A stretch of 64,000 bases of DNA from Pseudoalteromonas rubra (GTDB lineage Bacteria > Pseudomonadota > Gammaproteobacteria > Enterobacterales > Alteromonadaceae), in the NCBI RefSeq assembly GCF_001482385.1, contig NZ_CP013612.1, forward strand, positions 248,001 through 312,000, in the 5' to 3' direction. Positions within the stretch are counted from its first letter, which is position 1; each line of letters begins with the position of its first letter. The notes under the pieces were generated by a model that did no database searches, had not been told where the DNA came from, and saw nothing but the letters and a program-made list of their open reading frames with translations. Both the position numbers and the translations under genes were made by a program. Shown here piece after piece: positions 33,352 through 42,549 of this stretch.

Positions 33352-35139
33352 TTAGTTCATCAGTTGACGTATGAACTTAACTGGCGCACTGCCGTAACTG
33401 AGAAACTCTTCATGGAAGGCTTTGAGGTCAAAATCCTGGCCCAATTGTTTCTTTTGTTCTTCGCGCAGATCGTAAATTTCGCGGAATCCGCTGTAATAAC
33501 TGGTAAGCTGAACCTGACTGAGCGTTGCCCGGCGCCACTTTCCTTCGGCTTCAGCTCGCTCCTGAAACGCCCCGTTCATTAACAGATCCAGACCTTGTTC
33601 TTTGCTGAACCCTTTAACCTGAATGCCATAATCCAGGATAGTGTTGCAGATAACACGCAAGTTCCATTTGTAATACATTAGCCACATTTCAGGCTCGAAA
33701 TTGCCGTATCCTTCTTCGAGCATCATGCGTTCTGTATACACAGCCCAGCCTTCAACCATGGCACCGTTACCAAAGATGCTTTTCACCAGGGATGGAGAGG
33801 TATTAGAGTAAACCAGCTGAGTGTAGTGACCTGGGACTGCTTCATGAATATTCAGAATTTGTAAAATCCAGTGATTGTATTCACGTAGCATTGAACCTGC
33901 CTGCTCATCCGTCAGTCCATCCAGTGGCTCAACGTTATAGTAGGTGTTCTCTTTTTTCTCGTAAGGTCCCGGTGCCGAAATCGACGCCAGTGCAAAGCCA
34001 CGCATATAATCTGGTGTCTGGCGCACAACCAGCGGTTTCTCAGGATCTAGTGTCAGTAAGTCTTTTTCCATCACAAAGCGTTCCAGTTCGGGGATCTGGC
34101 GTTTGATTTCGTCAACAAACTGAGATTTCTCGACATGGCGCTGAGACAGGTGTTTGATGAGGGTGGCGATGGCTTCGGCATCATTTTCCGGGCGTGTTGT
34201 ATTCGGAAAATACTTGGGCCAAAGTTGCTCGGTTAACTTGATCATTTGTGCTGTAACGCGGGCTTTGTCCGCAAGTGCCTTTTGGTACATTTGCTTTGCC
34301 GTGTAACCCGACTGAATATCAAACGCAAACTTCTCTTCGTAGAGTTCTTCACCGATCCGGAAGCTTCGGGTTTTGCCAGTAGATTGCATCTTTTTCTCAA
34401 CCGCAGTCAGAAAATCTATGTAGCTATGAATGGCTGTTTTGGCATTGGCAAAGCGTTGTTTGAATTCTACTTTTTCTTTTTCGCTAAAGGTGCTCAGCGC
34501 ATCGACCCGGGTCAACAAGTCGTCAGTTAAAACGCTAAATGCCCCATTATTTTGCTGGATCCCAAGTTGGGTATATTCCAAAGTAGGATCGTTAATATTG
34601 GCTTGTGCTGCGTGATAGTACGCAGGTACATAATTGAGTCGATCAAAGACCAGGCGAAGTTTTTCATCTTCAGACTTAAAGCGGCTGTTCAGAATGGTCG
34701 CGAAGCCGTACGAGACATTGTAGCGACTGGGGTTCCATTGCCAGCTTTTGAACTTTTCGATTTCCCACCGGGTACTTTTGAGTCTGTTTTCTATCAGGTG
34801 ATAGTCAATTTTGAGACTAGCACTGAGCTTTGTTAAGTCAAAAGTGTGTAGTTTTGCTAACTGCGTATCTATAAAGGTCAGGCTGGCTGTACGACTCGCA
34901 GCATCCGGGATGGTGATGACATCATCATATTTACCATAGCCATAGTACATAGATTGTTCTGGATATTGTTGCCAGTATTGTTCAATAAACTGATCTGAAA
35001 ACGCTTTGAATGCTGTTTCATTGGTTTGTTGATTGGCTACTGAACTGGCTTGCTGAGCATCTGTTTGAGTCGTAGTCTGAGCACAACCAGTCAGTGCAAA
35101 AATGGCTGCCAGAGAAAGGCTGAGCGCCGTTTTTTTCAT
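33352..35139 (-). CDS. DUF885 family metallopeptidase-like lipoprotein
   Basis: The 595-residue protein has a lipobox (FALTGC, Cys19), so it is anchored in a membrane, most likely facing the periplasm. The motif NIHEAVPGHYTQ (about residue 425) is the hallmark HExxxGHY of DUF885, a family related to M32-type zinc carboxypeptidases. It should cleave small peptides, but no member of this branch is tied here to a known substrate. The gene is co-transcribed with soxR, whose stop overlaps its start by four bases, so its expression may follow redox signals. This pairing is worth noting. Confidence 0.88.
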   Translation of the reverse strand: MKKTALSLSLAAIFALTGCAQTTTQTDAQQASSVANQQTNETAFKAFSDQFIEQYWQQYPEQSMYYGYGKYDDVITIPDAASRTASLTFIDTQLAKLHTFDLTKLSASLKIDYHLIENRLKSTRWEIEKFKSWQWNPSRYNVSYGFATILNSRFKSEDEKLRLVFDRLNYVPAYYHAAQANINDPTLEYTQLGIQQNNGAFSVLTDDLLTRVDALSTFSEKEKVEFKQRFANAKTAIHSYIDFLTAVEKKMQSTGKTRSFRIGEELYEEKFAFDIQSGYTAKQMYQKALADKARVTAQMIKLTEQLWPKYFPNTTRPENDAEAIATLIKHLSQRHVEKSQFVDEIKRQIPELERFVMEKDLLTLDPEKPLVVRQTPDYMRGFALASISAPGPYEKKENTYYNVEPLDGLTDEQAGSMLREYNHWILQILNIHEAVPGHYTQLVYSNTSPSLVKSIFGNGAMVEGWAVYTERMMLEEGYGNFEPEMWLMYYKWNLRVICNTILDYGIQVKGFSKEQGLDLLMNGAFQERAEAEGKWRRATLSQVQLTSYYSGFREIYDLREEQKKQLGQDFDLKAFHEEFLSYGSAPVKFIRQLMN

Positions 35140-35663
35140 TCGCTTGTTCCTTTATTGTGATTTTCCATATCATAACAAGATTTCACGTTTTTTGCCTGTT
35201 CTGGGTTGTCGATGAGTACAGCCCCATTGCCCGCCTGGGCAACCATATCGTCCGGGTTATACATCGGGCAGCGGCTCATAGATAAGCAGCCACAGCCAAT
35301 ACAGCCATCAATCATGCTGCGAACCCGTTGCATGTAGGCAATTTTTTCATCAAGTTGGGTGCGCCAAATGCTGGACATTTTGGTCCAGTCATCTTTGCTA
35401 GGTGTGTCGCTATGTGGCAGAGACATCAAGGTTTGTTTGATTTCAGCCAGCGTGATGCCCATTTTCTGACCTGCTTTGATAATGGCGATACGTCGCAACA
35501 CATCTTTTTTGTAACGCCTTTGGTTACCGTTATTACGCCAACTTCGGATTAGCCCTTTGTTTTCGTAAAAATGAAGTGCAGAGACGGCAACATCTGCACG
35601 CTTAGCGACTTGCCCGACGCTGAGTCTGGGCTCATCTCGTTCCGGTGTGTTCATTACGCTCAT
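35136..35663 (-). CDS. soxR: Redox-sensing MerR-family regulator SoxR
   Basis: The 175-residue protein has a MerR-type helix-turn-helix (about residues 14-82, LSVGQVAKRADVAVSALHFY), a dimerisation helix and the four-Cys [2Fe-2S] cluster CX2CXCX5C (CIGCGCLSMSRC, about residues 124-135). This identifies SoxR, which activates target genes when redox-active compounds oxidise its cluster. The gene is divergent from a flavoprotein gene across a perfect SoxR box. Downstream its stop overlaps a DUF885 peptidase gene. There is no soxS, as is usual outside the enterobacteria. Confidence 0.95.
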   Translation of the reverse strand: MSVMNTPERDEPRLSVGQVAKRADVAVSALHFYENKGLIRSWRNNGNQRRYKKDVLRRIAIIKAGQKMGITLAEIKQTLMSLPHSDTPSKDDWTKMSSIWRTQLDEKIAYMQRVRSMIDGCIGCGCLSMSRCPMYNPDDMVAQAGNGAVLIDNPEQAKNVKSCYDMENHNKGTSE

Positions 35664-35671
35664 CTGAATAC

Positions 35672-35702
35672 TTTACCTCAATATTAGTTGAGGTTTTAGA
35701 CT
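35672..35702 (+). promoter_or_regulatory. SoxR-dependent promoter with SoxR box
   Basis: The palindrome CCTCAA-N6-TTGAGG at 35676-35693 has the same arms and spacing as the E. coli soxS box. It lies between TTTACC (-35, 35672-35677) and TAGACT (-10, 35697-35702), which are 19 bases apart, the overlong spacer typical for MerR-family activation. The promoter points to the flavodoxin-like gene at 35732 and may also set soxR levels. Confidence 0.9.
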
Positions 35703-35731
35703 AGCAGCAAATAACACAAAGGAGAACCACA

Positions 35732-36193
35732 GTGACGTCCATTATTCTTTATTCCAGCTCAAATAAGCAGGGTAACACTGCGCAATCGGTGCGAGCGCTT
35801 GCGCAGCAATTAGAGGCCGATGCTTTGTATCTCGATGATTATGACATTAACGACTATTGCTATAACCGCACCAATTATAATGATGACTTTCGTTCATTAT
35901 TTCGCACATTGCTGAACTATGATCACATTGTTTTTGCATCCCCGGTATATTGGTATGCCGTTACACCGAGAATGAAGGCATTTTTCGATCGCATCACCGA
36001 TTTTATGGATGATGAAACACTGCGGCCCGAGCTGAGAAAGCTGCGCACCAAGGAGTTTTCCATATTATCCAACTCGATTCATGAGACTGCACCTGCTTGC
36101 TTCACTGAGATGATCCAGAAAACCTGTGAGTATCTCGGGATGACCTGCCGTGAACGTATTCACCATCAATACCCTTATGAGGGAGACAAATAA
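35732..36193 (+). CDS. NAD(P)H-dependent FMN reductase / flavodoxin-like oxidoreductase
   Basis: The 153-residue protein has a flavodoxin fold. SSSNKQGNTAQS near the N-terminus (residues 8-19) is the FMN phosphate loop and ASPVYWYAVTPRMKAFFDR (about residues 70-88) is the FMN and quinone-pocket segment. It probably transfers electrons from NAD(P)H to a quinone or similar oxidant. The start is GTG, with AAAGGAG upstream. A SoxR box lies directly before it, so it should be induced by redox-cycling compounds. Its product may remove the very molecules that trigger SoxR. Confidence 0.85.
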   Translation: MTSIILYSSSNKQGNTAQSVRALAQQLEADALYLDDYDINDYCYNRTNYNDDFRSLFRTLLNYDHIVFASPVYWYAVTPRMKAFFDRITDFMDDETLRPELRKLRTKEFSILSNSIHETAPACFTEMIQKTCEYLGMTCRERIHHQYPYEGDK

Positions 36194-36328
36194 AAAAAGG
36201 ATTTTTTGGTTAAAAAATAGGCGTTAACTATTTCGTTAAACTAAACTGTTGTTGCTGTGGCGTGGTGAGGGAGCCAATCCTTTCTGTGCCAGAGCAACTA
36301 TCAGTAACCGTCTAAACCAGGAACTACC

Positions 36329-38338
36329 ATGAAGATATACAAGCTGCGCAACTGGCTTGTCATATTGTCTGTTTTCATACTTGCCTCCTGCCTGGGAGAT
36401 GATGACGACAATAACAACACGCCAGATCAAACTGCACAAACCACTGAAATCAAAGTGAGCCCGGCATTGGGATTAACCAAAAATGCAAATGTCAGGCTCA
36501 TTTTACTCGCCACTAACACGCCCATTGAAGGGGCCACGGGCAATACCGGAGAGACAGGTGTTGCTACCATCACATTGGCTTCTGCCATTACCGAGCCGTT
36601 TATTGTTGAGGTATTGGGAGGAGGTGACGCTGAGTACTTCGATGAAGCCAAAGGCGTTTTTCTGGCTCTTGGCGCCGATACAACGCTTCGCGCTGTGCTG
36701 AGTTCTTTTAAGTCTGAAGTGGGCGTGACGACACTCACTGAAATTGCCGCTACGGCAATTTTAAATACCGGCGCGACCAGTGCTGAAGCCGTTAACCTTG
36801 TCAATGAACAGGTTCGTGTGGCGTTGGCCCCGGCTCTGACTGATATCACAGTGCCTCCGCAACTGATTGATGCAGCCAGTGGAGTCACTGCGAGTAGTGA
36901 TCAGGCCGGTATATATGCGGTTTCTTTGGCTGCGCTGGCACAAATGGGCAGCTCAGCGAGTTCACCAGCGCTGGCGATTGTTGATGCATTACGTGCTGAT
37001 TTTTTAGATCTCACCATAGATGGCAAGGTAGGCGACCAGGCTTTTGAATCTCCTTTGTATAATGCCAGTAATTTTATCAGTGAGTACACCAGTGCAATTC
37101 AGGCGTACGCGCAGCAAGTGGGTTTAACCGACGACCTGAGTGCGACGTTTTCCCTGGACAACATTAAAAAGACTCTGGAAGGGCTGAGTGACATTTTTGC
37201 CAGTTTGGATCTTGGGTCTCTCGAATTGGATTTTGTTCCCGGTGGGTTATCATCTGGTTCCGGCGGAGATTCTGATGATGATGACGACAATGACGACAAT
37301 GACGACAATGACGACAATGATGATAACAACGGTAATGATGGAGAGGGCAATACGCTAACCATTACTGGTACATCAACTGTCGCGGGTATTACTACTGAAA
37401 TTCCTGCAATTACAATTAATAACGTACCTGCACCTGATCCCAGTGATCTCGAAACCATTAAAAAACAGATTGAAGACTCATTTGTTCAGCAACAGCTGAC
37501 GGTGAATGATCTGGCGTTTGAGCTGGTGAGCAGCTCGGATACCGAGATTGTGGTTTCTGTGCGTTACTCTGTTACCACTCAGGGGGTCACTGTGACATCA
37601 GACCTGACCTACACCTGGACGCTGACCGGAAAAGACGATGACGACGATGATATGGATGATGATGTCATGTTGCCTGAAGTGCTAAAAGGTAAGGTGTTTG
37701 ATATGGTGTTTAAGCTTTCGGACAGTGGCAGCAGCTATGCTGATGGGCAAAAAGTACGGTTCACATTCTCCAGTTCGGGCATGATGTTTATAGATACAGA
37801 TCCGGATGCCAATAATGGTGACGAAATGTCGCTTGATGATGTCATGATGGAAGGCAGCGAATACGTATATAAAGATGACGATGGTGGATTTGTCTACAAA
37901 GTGTCTGTGACCGCATCGGGGTTGAATGAAATCAATCTGTTTACCATGGAAAATATGCTACTTGGTTCGTTCATTATTGATGGGGGTGACGAAATTGCTG
38001 GTCTTGAGTTAGTCACAGCACGAGCCGGGGAATACAGAGTTGTAGGTGAAGGCCATTCACGCGGCACTGTGGTGATTGGCTCAGATGGCGCTATCGATTT
38101 TGACACAGGTGTCAGTTATGCCCAAGGTGATATCATGGCCATATTTGATCGCACTAACCTTGAGGAAGAAAAACGTATACAGATTAATTACGGCGCAGAC
38201 GATGATGGTCCGGTCATTAATCTATTCTTGTCAGCAGATGGTAACACTATCACTAGTATCCAATACCGTATCCGAACAGATGAGGTGGATGTTATGGTGA
38301 CTGTTGAAGGTACCGTTACTGGTGGAGGCGGTGGCTAA
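36329..38338 (+). CDS. Large Asp-rich putative lipoprotein, unrecognised
   Basis: The 669-residue product has a lipobox (ILASC, about residue 21) followed by an acidic linker (GDDDDNNN). About residues 35-120 resemble a carboxypeptidase-regulatory-like beta-sandwich. A helical region runs to about 310, then an Asp/Asn tract formed of four exact copies of a 9-base unit (gacgacaat, 37283-37318) encodes repeated DDN. Two beta-rich parts follow (about 340-435 and 450-665), with another acidic run (GKDDDDDDMDDD). The acidic runs could bind calcium. It ends GGGG and has a strong terminator. No function is known. Confidence 0.72.
   Translation: MKIYKLRNWLVILSVFILASCLGDDDDNNNTPDQTAQTTEIKVSPALGLTKNANVRLILLATNTPIEGATGNTGETGVATITLASAITEPFIVEVLGGGDAEYFDEAKGVFLALGADTTLRAVLSSFKSEVGVTTLTEIAATAILNTGATSAEAVNLVNEQVRVALAPALTDITVPPQLIDAASGVTASSDQAGIYAVSLAALAQMGSSASSPALAIVDALRADFLDLTIDGKVGDQAFESPLYNASNFISEYTSAIQAYAQQVGLTDDLSATFSLDNIKKTLEGLSDIFASLDLGSLELDFVPGGLSSGSGGDSDDDDDNDDNDDNDDNDDNNGNDGEGNTLTITGTSTVAGITTEIPAITINNVPAPDPSDLETIKKQIEDSFVQQQLTVNDLAFELVSSSDTEIVVSVRYSVTTQGVTVTSDLTYTWTLTGKDDDDDDMDDDVMLPEVLKGKVFDMVFKLSDSGSSYADGQKVRFTFSSSGMMFIDTDPDANNGDEMSLDDVMMEGSEYVYKDDDGGFVYKVSVTASGLNEINLFTMENMLLGSFIIDGGDEIAGLELVTARAGEYRVVGEGHSRGTVVIGSDGAIDFDTGVSYAQGDIMAIFDRTNLEEEKRIQINYGADDDGPVINLFLSADGNTITSIQYRIRTDEVDVMVTVEGTVTGGGGG
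37283..37318 (+). repeat. Four tandem copies of a 9-base unit (gacgacaat)
   Basis: Four perfect copies code for DDN within the lipoprotein at 36329. Related units (gatgatgat, gatgataac) flank them. The frame is kept because the unit is a multiple of three, so copy number could change by slippage without disrupting the gene. Confidence 0.9.
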
Positions 38339-38351
38339 TCAGGCAAACTGT

Positions 38352-38385
38352 GATAAAGCGGGTGAGGGCCCGCTTTATCTTTTTA
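38352..38385 (+). terminator. Rho-independent terminator after the Asp-rich lipoprotein
   Basis: GATAAAGCGGG (38352-38362) pairs with CCCGCTTTATC (38369-38379) around a six-base loop and a T-run follows. Confidence 0.9.
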
Positions 38386-38402
38386 TGTGTTGGTCTGGTT
38401 CA

Positions 38403-38612
38403 ATACCAATTTCACTTAATACTTGGTCTATTTGAAGTAGCAAATAGGACGCTAACAGCGTTAAAAACTTCTCATTTAGAACAACTAAATAGCAAAATTT
38501 TTGCCTCGCCTACATGGATGTAGGTGCCTCAGCGATAGCAGGACGCGAGAGCGGTGTTATCGACCCTGTTTTCTCGCCTCAAAATAGAACACTTAATTAA
38601 GAGAATTGGTAT
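38403..38612 (+). repeat. 210-base dispersed non-coding element, copy 1
   Basis: The element begins ATACCAATT and ends AATTGGTAT, with inverted TTAAT-type sequence next to both ends. It holds several short inverted repeats (CTATTTG with CAAATAG, ATTTAG with CTAAAT, GCAAAA with TTTTTGC, CCTACAT with ATGTAGG). No open frame is present. Copies of identical length lie at 47587 and, reversed, at 58924. This copy stands between two convergent genes, 24 bases from the stop of the minus-strand gene. Confidence 0.92.
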
Positions 38613-38635
38613 AACAGGCCGACTGCCTGGTGTGA

Positions 38636-39154
38636 TTACCACTTAAACAGTTTACATCTTTGCTGGGTATTACCCTGATAATTGGAAACAACCACGTGCC
38701 CAACTTTTGACTCACGGATTGGATCAAAGCTAAATGTATTCATGTTAACGTCAATCGTCCCGTTGCTATCCAGCTTATAGGATACTTGCAACTTAGTGCT
38801 GCCGACTTCAAACAGGCTTAAAAACTCATCGTTTAGCAGGTACTGGTCAATGACAACGCCATTGTTTTCATCGATGGCATAATGGCCCAGGTTTTCGTTG
38901 AGTGTCAGCAAGCTGTAGTTGCGAACGTTTTTGCGTGCGCCTTCTCCGTAGGTAACTATCCAGTCAGCCTTGTTATCGACTGATGCGCCAATCTCCAGTG
39001 ACATTGGAAATTGATAAAGCGTGCCGCGAGCCGGTGAGATCACTTCACACTGACCTTTGTAATACCCTTGCCATTGCTCAGCTGAAGCCTGGGCCGTTGT
39101 ACTCAGCATTGCCAAAATCGAGAGTGCTAGAGAAGATTTAATCATCTTATTCAT
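38636..39154 (-). CDS. Hypothetical secreted protein
   Basis: The 172-residue product has a signal peptide with an AxA cleavage site (QASAEQW, about residue 25). Two Cys (KGQCEV and QRCKLF) near the ends may form a disulphide. The mature part has beta-strand character and no known motif. The start is backed by AAGGA before the ATG. The 3' end lies next to the 210-base element. Function unknown. Confidence 0.7.
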   Translation of the reverse strand: MNKMIKSSLALSILAMLSTTAQASAEQWQGYYKGQCEVISPARGTLYQFPMSLEIGASVDNKADWIVTYGEGARKNVRNYSLLTLNENLGHYAIDENNGVVIDQYLLNDEFLSLFEVGSTKLQVSYKLDSNGTIDVNMNTFSFDPIRESKVGHVVVSNYQGNTQQRCKLFKW

Positions 39155-39382
39155 ATTATTTTCCTTTTTGTTAGTGTGGTTTACCCATTCAAGGTAATTA
39201 CATCTTTTTTAAGATGCAAGACGGTATGTAATGTATTGTAAGCAGGTTGCATCTGGGGTGTTTTCATGTGTAATTAATTTGTGTATATTGAGGGGTTTTT
39301 TGCTTTGTTTTTAGTGAGGGTTTGTTATGATTGGACTATCTTCAAAAACGATATCCAAAAAACGTCTAACCTGGAGAATGGT

Positions 39383-39841
39383 ATGTTAAATAAACTGGGT
39401 CTGAGCTTGTTTGCTTTGCTATGTGTCATGCCTGGCCTGGCGCAGCCGACAGAGTTTGCCGGTGGTGCTGACAAAGCTAATGTTATTGATGCCACACGTT
39501 TGTTAACTCAGGCGCAGCAATATCATCAAACAGATGTCACGGTGAAAGGGGTCGTGACGAAAGTGTGTAAAAAGCGCGGCTGCTGGATGACACTCAAGGT
39601 GGAAAAGGGGGAGCAGATCACGGTGAAAGTGCGTGATGGTGAGATGGTGTTTCCTATGACGGCGGTTGGTAAAACAGCGCTGGCTACAGGCCGGTTTGAG
39701 GTGTTTGAGTTGACGTTAGAAAAGTCGCGGCGCTACCTGGCTCACAAAGCAGAAGAAAACGGCGAAGTCTTTGATTCTAAAGCTTTGAAAAAACCAATTA
39801 CAGTATACAGGTTAAAACCCAGTGCGGTGACTATTCTCTGA
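39383..39841 (+). CDS. DUF4920 family exported protein
   Basis: The 152-residue product has a signal peptide (MLNKLGLSLFALLCVMPGLAQ) and an OB-like beta domain with KVCKKRGCWMTL (about residues 62-73), a motif seen in DUF4920, where the Cys pair could bind a metal or form a disulphide. The frame extends upstream to 39281, but GGAG lies eight bases before the ATG at 39383, and the signal peptide starts there. Function unknown; it is followed by codB after 84 bases. Confidence 0.8.
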   Translation: MLNKLGLSLFALLCVMPGLAQPTEFAGGADKANVIDATRLLTQAQQYHQTDVTVKGVVTKVCKKRGCWMTLKVEKGEQITVKVRDGEMVFPMTAVGKTALATGRFEVFELTLEKSRRYLAHKAEENGEVFDSKALKKPITVYRLKPSAVTIL

Positions 39842-39925
39842 TCCGGAGCCTGATATACTCCATAATTTTTCCACTGTTGTGTGCTGTAATAAGGTATCAG
39901 TTTGTTATATCAAAAAGGCCACAAA

Positions 39926-41137
39926 GTGACTGAAGACAGTAATTATGGACTCAAGCCCGTTCCGGAATCAGCCAGAAAAGGCGGCGTAGCGTTATCCTTG
40001 TTGATGCTGGGGTTGACGTTTTTCTCCGCCAGTATGTGGACAGGGGGAACCCTGGGTACCGGGCTCTCATTTAACGATTTTTTTCTCGCGGTTTTCATTG
40101 GTAACTTGTTACTCGGCTTATACACTGCTGCGCTCGGTTATATAGGGGCATCGACCGGGCTGTCTACACATTTACTCGCGCGATTTTCATTCGGTGTTAA
40201 AGGATCCTGGCTTCCTTCTTTGCTGTTGGGCGGCACGCAGGTTGGCTGGTTTGGCGTTGGGGTAGCCATGTTTGCAATTCCTGTTCACAAAGCAACTGGC
40301 ATAGATACCAATGTGCTGATCATCGTGGCAGGTCTTGCCATGACAACGACGGTTTATTTTGGTATTTCAGCGTTGATGGCGTTGTCTGTGATTGCTGTTC
40401 CGGCTATAGCATTGCTCGGAGGGTACTCTGTATGGTTGGCGGTGCAAGATGTTGGTGGGATCAGTCAATTGCAGTCGCTTGTACCGACAACGCCACTGCC
40501 CATCAGCGCAGCAATTGCTCTGGTGGTTGGGTCGTTTATCTCAGCGGGCACATTAACTGCTGATTTTGTTCGCTTTGCCCGCAAGCCCGCCAGTGCTGTA
40601 TTAATAACGCTGATTGCGTTTTTCCTTGGAAACAGTCTGATGTTTATTTTTGGTGCGGCGGGTAGCGCGGCAACCGGTGAGTCTGATATCGCTCAGGTAT
40701 TGATGTTGCAAGGCCTGTTGTTGCCCGCAATTGTTGTGTTGGGTCTTAATATCTGGACCACCAATGATAATGCACTGTATGCATCTGGACTCGGATTCGC
40801 CAATATTACAGGCTGGTCAAGTCGTAATCTGGCAGTGCTCAACGGCATTATTGGTACGCTTAGCGCATTATGGTTATACAACCACTTCGTTGGCTGGCTG
40901 ACTTTTTTGTCTGCCGCGCTCCCCCCAGTTGGGGGGGTGTTGATCGCAGATTATATTTTCAACAGGGAGCGTTATCACGCATTTGAGCACATGCAATGGC
41001 AAAGTGTGCGTTGGAGCGCTATTGCAGCAGTCGCTTTGGGCGTCCTGGCAGGTCATTTTATGCCTGGGATTGTTCCGCTAAACGCAGTGTTAGGGGCCGC
41101 CGCGAGTTATCGCATTTTTTCTCGCTGGGAGAAGTAG
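39926..41137 (+). CDS. codB: Cytosine permease
   Basis: The 403-residue protein is very similar to E. coli CodB over its full length, with about twelve membrane segments and family motifs such as LTFFSASMWTGGTLGTGL, GGTQVGWFGVGVAMFAIPV and GLNIWTTNDNALYASGLGF. It imports cytosine with a cation. I chose the GTG at 39926 because it matches the E. coli start (MTEDSNYGLKPVPESARKG); the frame also opens from a TTG at 39902. No cytosine deaminase gene (codA) is in the window. Confidence 0.95.
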   Translation: MTEDSNYGLKPVPESARKGGVALSLLMLGLTFFSASMWTGGTLGTGLSFNDFFLAVFIGNLLLGLYTAALGYIGASTGLSTHLLARFSFGVKGSWLPSLLLGGTQVGWFGVGVAMFAIPVHKATGIDTNVLIIVAGLAMTTTVYFGISALMALSVIAVPAIALLGGYSVWLAVQDVGGISQLQSLVPTTPLPISAAIALVVGSFISAGTLTADFVRFARKPASAVLITLIAFFLGNSLMFIFGAAGSAATGESDIAQVLMLQGLLLPAIVVLGLNIWTTNDNALYASGLGFANITGWSSRNLAVLNGIIGTLSALWLYNHFVGWLTFLSAALPPVGGVLIADYIFNRERYHAFEHMQWQSVRWSAIAAVALGVLAGHFMPGIVPLNAVLGAAASYRIFSRWEK

Positions 41138-41226
41138 TTAATGCGCTGAATAGGGCAGGGGGCGAGGTGCAGATTGATACTTAAACTGATACAATCGACG
41201 CCTCCTAGCTTTGTATTTGGAATGTC

Positions 41227-42435
41227 ATGGACGATTCTGCACGCGCTTTCAACACCCGAATTCTACTCCCCTTGCTTGCCAGTATTGTGGCAATTACGCC
41301 GCTGGCAATCGATATGTATTTACCAGCAATGCTAGTAATTGCAAATAGTTTAGGCACAACTATGCCGCACGTGCAGCTTTCGCTGAGTATCTATCTCGCA
41401 GGTTATGCGCTTGGCATGCTGGTATATGGCCCCCTGGCCGATCAACTTGGAAGACGCAAGCTGGCCTTGTTTGGACTGGGCGGGTTTGCACTGAGTTCAT
41501 TTTTGTTGGCGTTCAGCAGTGATATTTCGCACCTTTGGGGGCTCAGAGCGACTCAAGCTTTTACAGGCGCAGCTGCAACGGTTGTGGTCCCAGGCATTAT
41601 TCGTCATATCTATCAGGCTAATACAGCCAAAGGTATGTCTTATGTTTCTATGATCATGATGCTGGCGCCTTTGGTTGCTCCCAGTGTGGGGTCGGCTATT
41701 CTGGGCCTGGCCAGTTGGCAATGGATTTTTCTGACCCTGGCAAGTTATGCGCTTGTCGTGATGGTTCTGGCTTATCTCTATCTGGTGGAAGTGCCCATCT
41801 ACAAAAGTGATAAACGTGGGCTCCATTTATTTTTTGACAGTTACGCCACTGTACTTTCTAACCGTGCGGCATTGCCAGATATTGTCAGCTCAATGCTGGT
41901 CTCGTTTGGTTTTTTTTGCTTTCTGACCTCTGCACCTTTTATCTATCTTGATTATTTTGATGTCTCAGAGCAGCTGTTTGGTGTGCTTTTTGCCTTTAAT
42001 GTGGTTGCCCTGATGCTGGGGAGCTTTGCAAATACCCGTCTGGTGCCTAAGTTAGGTTCCAGAAAGATGCTCTATCTCGGGCTGGGGCTTGGTGTTGCGA
42101 GTGCTACTGCATTACTTGTATTCAGTCTGTTTGACCTATCCTTGTATTATATTGTGTTTAGTATTGCGCCATTGATGATGAGCCTGGGGATCGTTGCAGC
42201 CAATGCGGATGCCCTGGTTTTACTGGAATTTGAAAAAAACAGTGGAACAGCGACGGCGGTTATCGGCACTTTACGTTTTGGCAGTGGGGCCTTGGTGGGG
42301 CTCTTGCTTGCGCTCCTGCATGCAGATAACACACTGCCATTTGCGGGAATAATGTTTGCGGCTATCTTGCTGACAGCATTGGTGCAATACGGGCGTTCCC
42401 GTCAATGTAAAGACGAAAGGACTGTCCGAAGTTAG
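41227..42435 (+). CDS. Bcr/CflA family multidrug exporter (MFS)
   Basis: The 402-residue protein has about twelve membrane segments. The N-terminal LASIVAITPLAIDMYLPAM and the loop YGPLADQLGRRKLALFGL (MFS motif A) are typical of the Bcr/CflA subgroup, proton-driven exporters of bicyclomycin, chloramphenicol, sulphonamides and some dipeptides. It lies 89 bases after codB. The substrate cannot be told from the sequence. Confidence 0.9.
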   Translation: MDDSARAFNTRILLPLLASIVAITPLAIDMYLPAMLVIANSLGTTMPHVQLSLSIYLAGYALGMLVYGPLADQLGRRKLALFGLGGFALSSFLLAFSSDISHLWGLRATQAFTGAAATVVVPGIIRHIYQANTAKGMSYVSMIMMLAPLVAPSVGSAILGLASWQWIFLTLASYALVVMVLAYLYLVEVPIYKSDKRGLHLFFDSYATVLSNRAALPDIVSSMLVSFGFFCFLTSAPFIYLDYFDVSEQLFGVLFAFNVVALMLGSFANTRLVPKLGSRKMLYLGLGLGVASATALLVFSLFDLSLYYIVFSIAPLMMSLGIVAANADALVLLEFEKNSGTATAVIGTLRFGSGALVGLLLALLHADNTLPFAGIMFAAILLTALVQYGRSRQCKDERTVRS

Positions 42436-42549
42436 CTAACTGAAGCTAGACAAAGCCAAGACTCAGCTCATCTGAACATGATTGTTGTGGACAAGTGAAT
42501 ACTTTTTGTGTAACGTTTTTCTCATGTTTTTGCTAAAAAAACAACAATA

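Noticed and set aside
37283-37318. Short tandem repeat that could be read as a CRISPR-like array
   Set aside because: The units are 9 bases, directly adjacent, without spacers, and in frame with a coding sequence.
37099-37458. Minus-strand Ser-rich frame opposite the Asp-rich lipoprotein
   Set aside because: It is the mirror of the GAC/GAT repeat on the coding strand (Asp codons read as Ser/Val) and has no ribosome site.
39281-39382. 34-residue upstream extension of the DUF4920 protein
   Set aside because: The ATG at 39383 has a proper ribosome site and starts a normal signal peptide.
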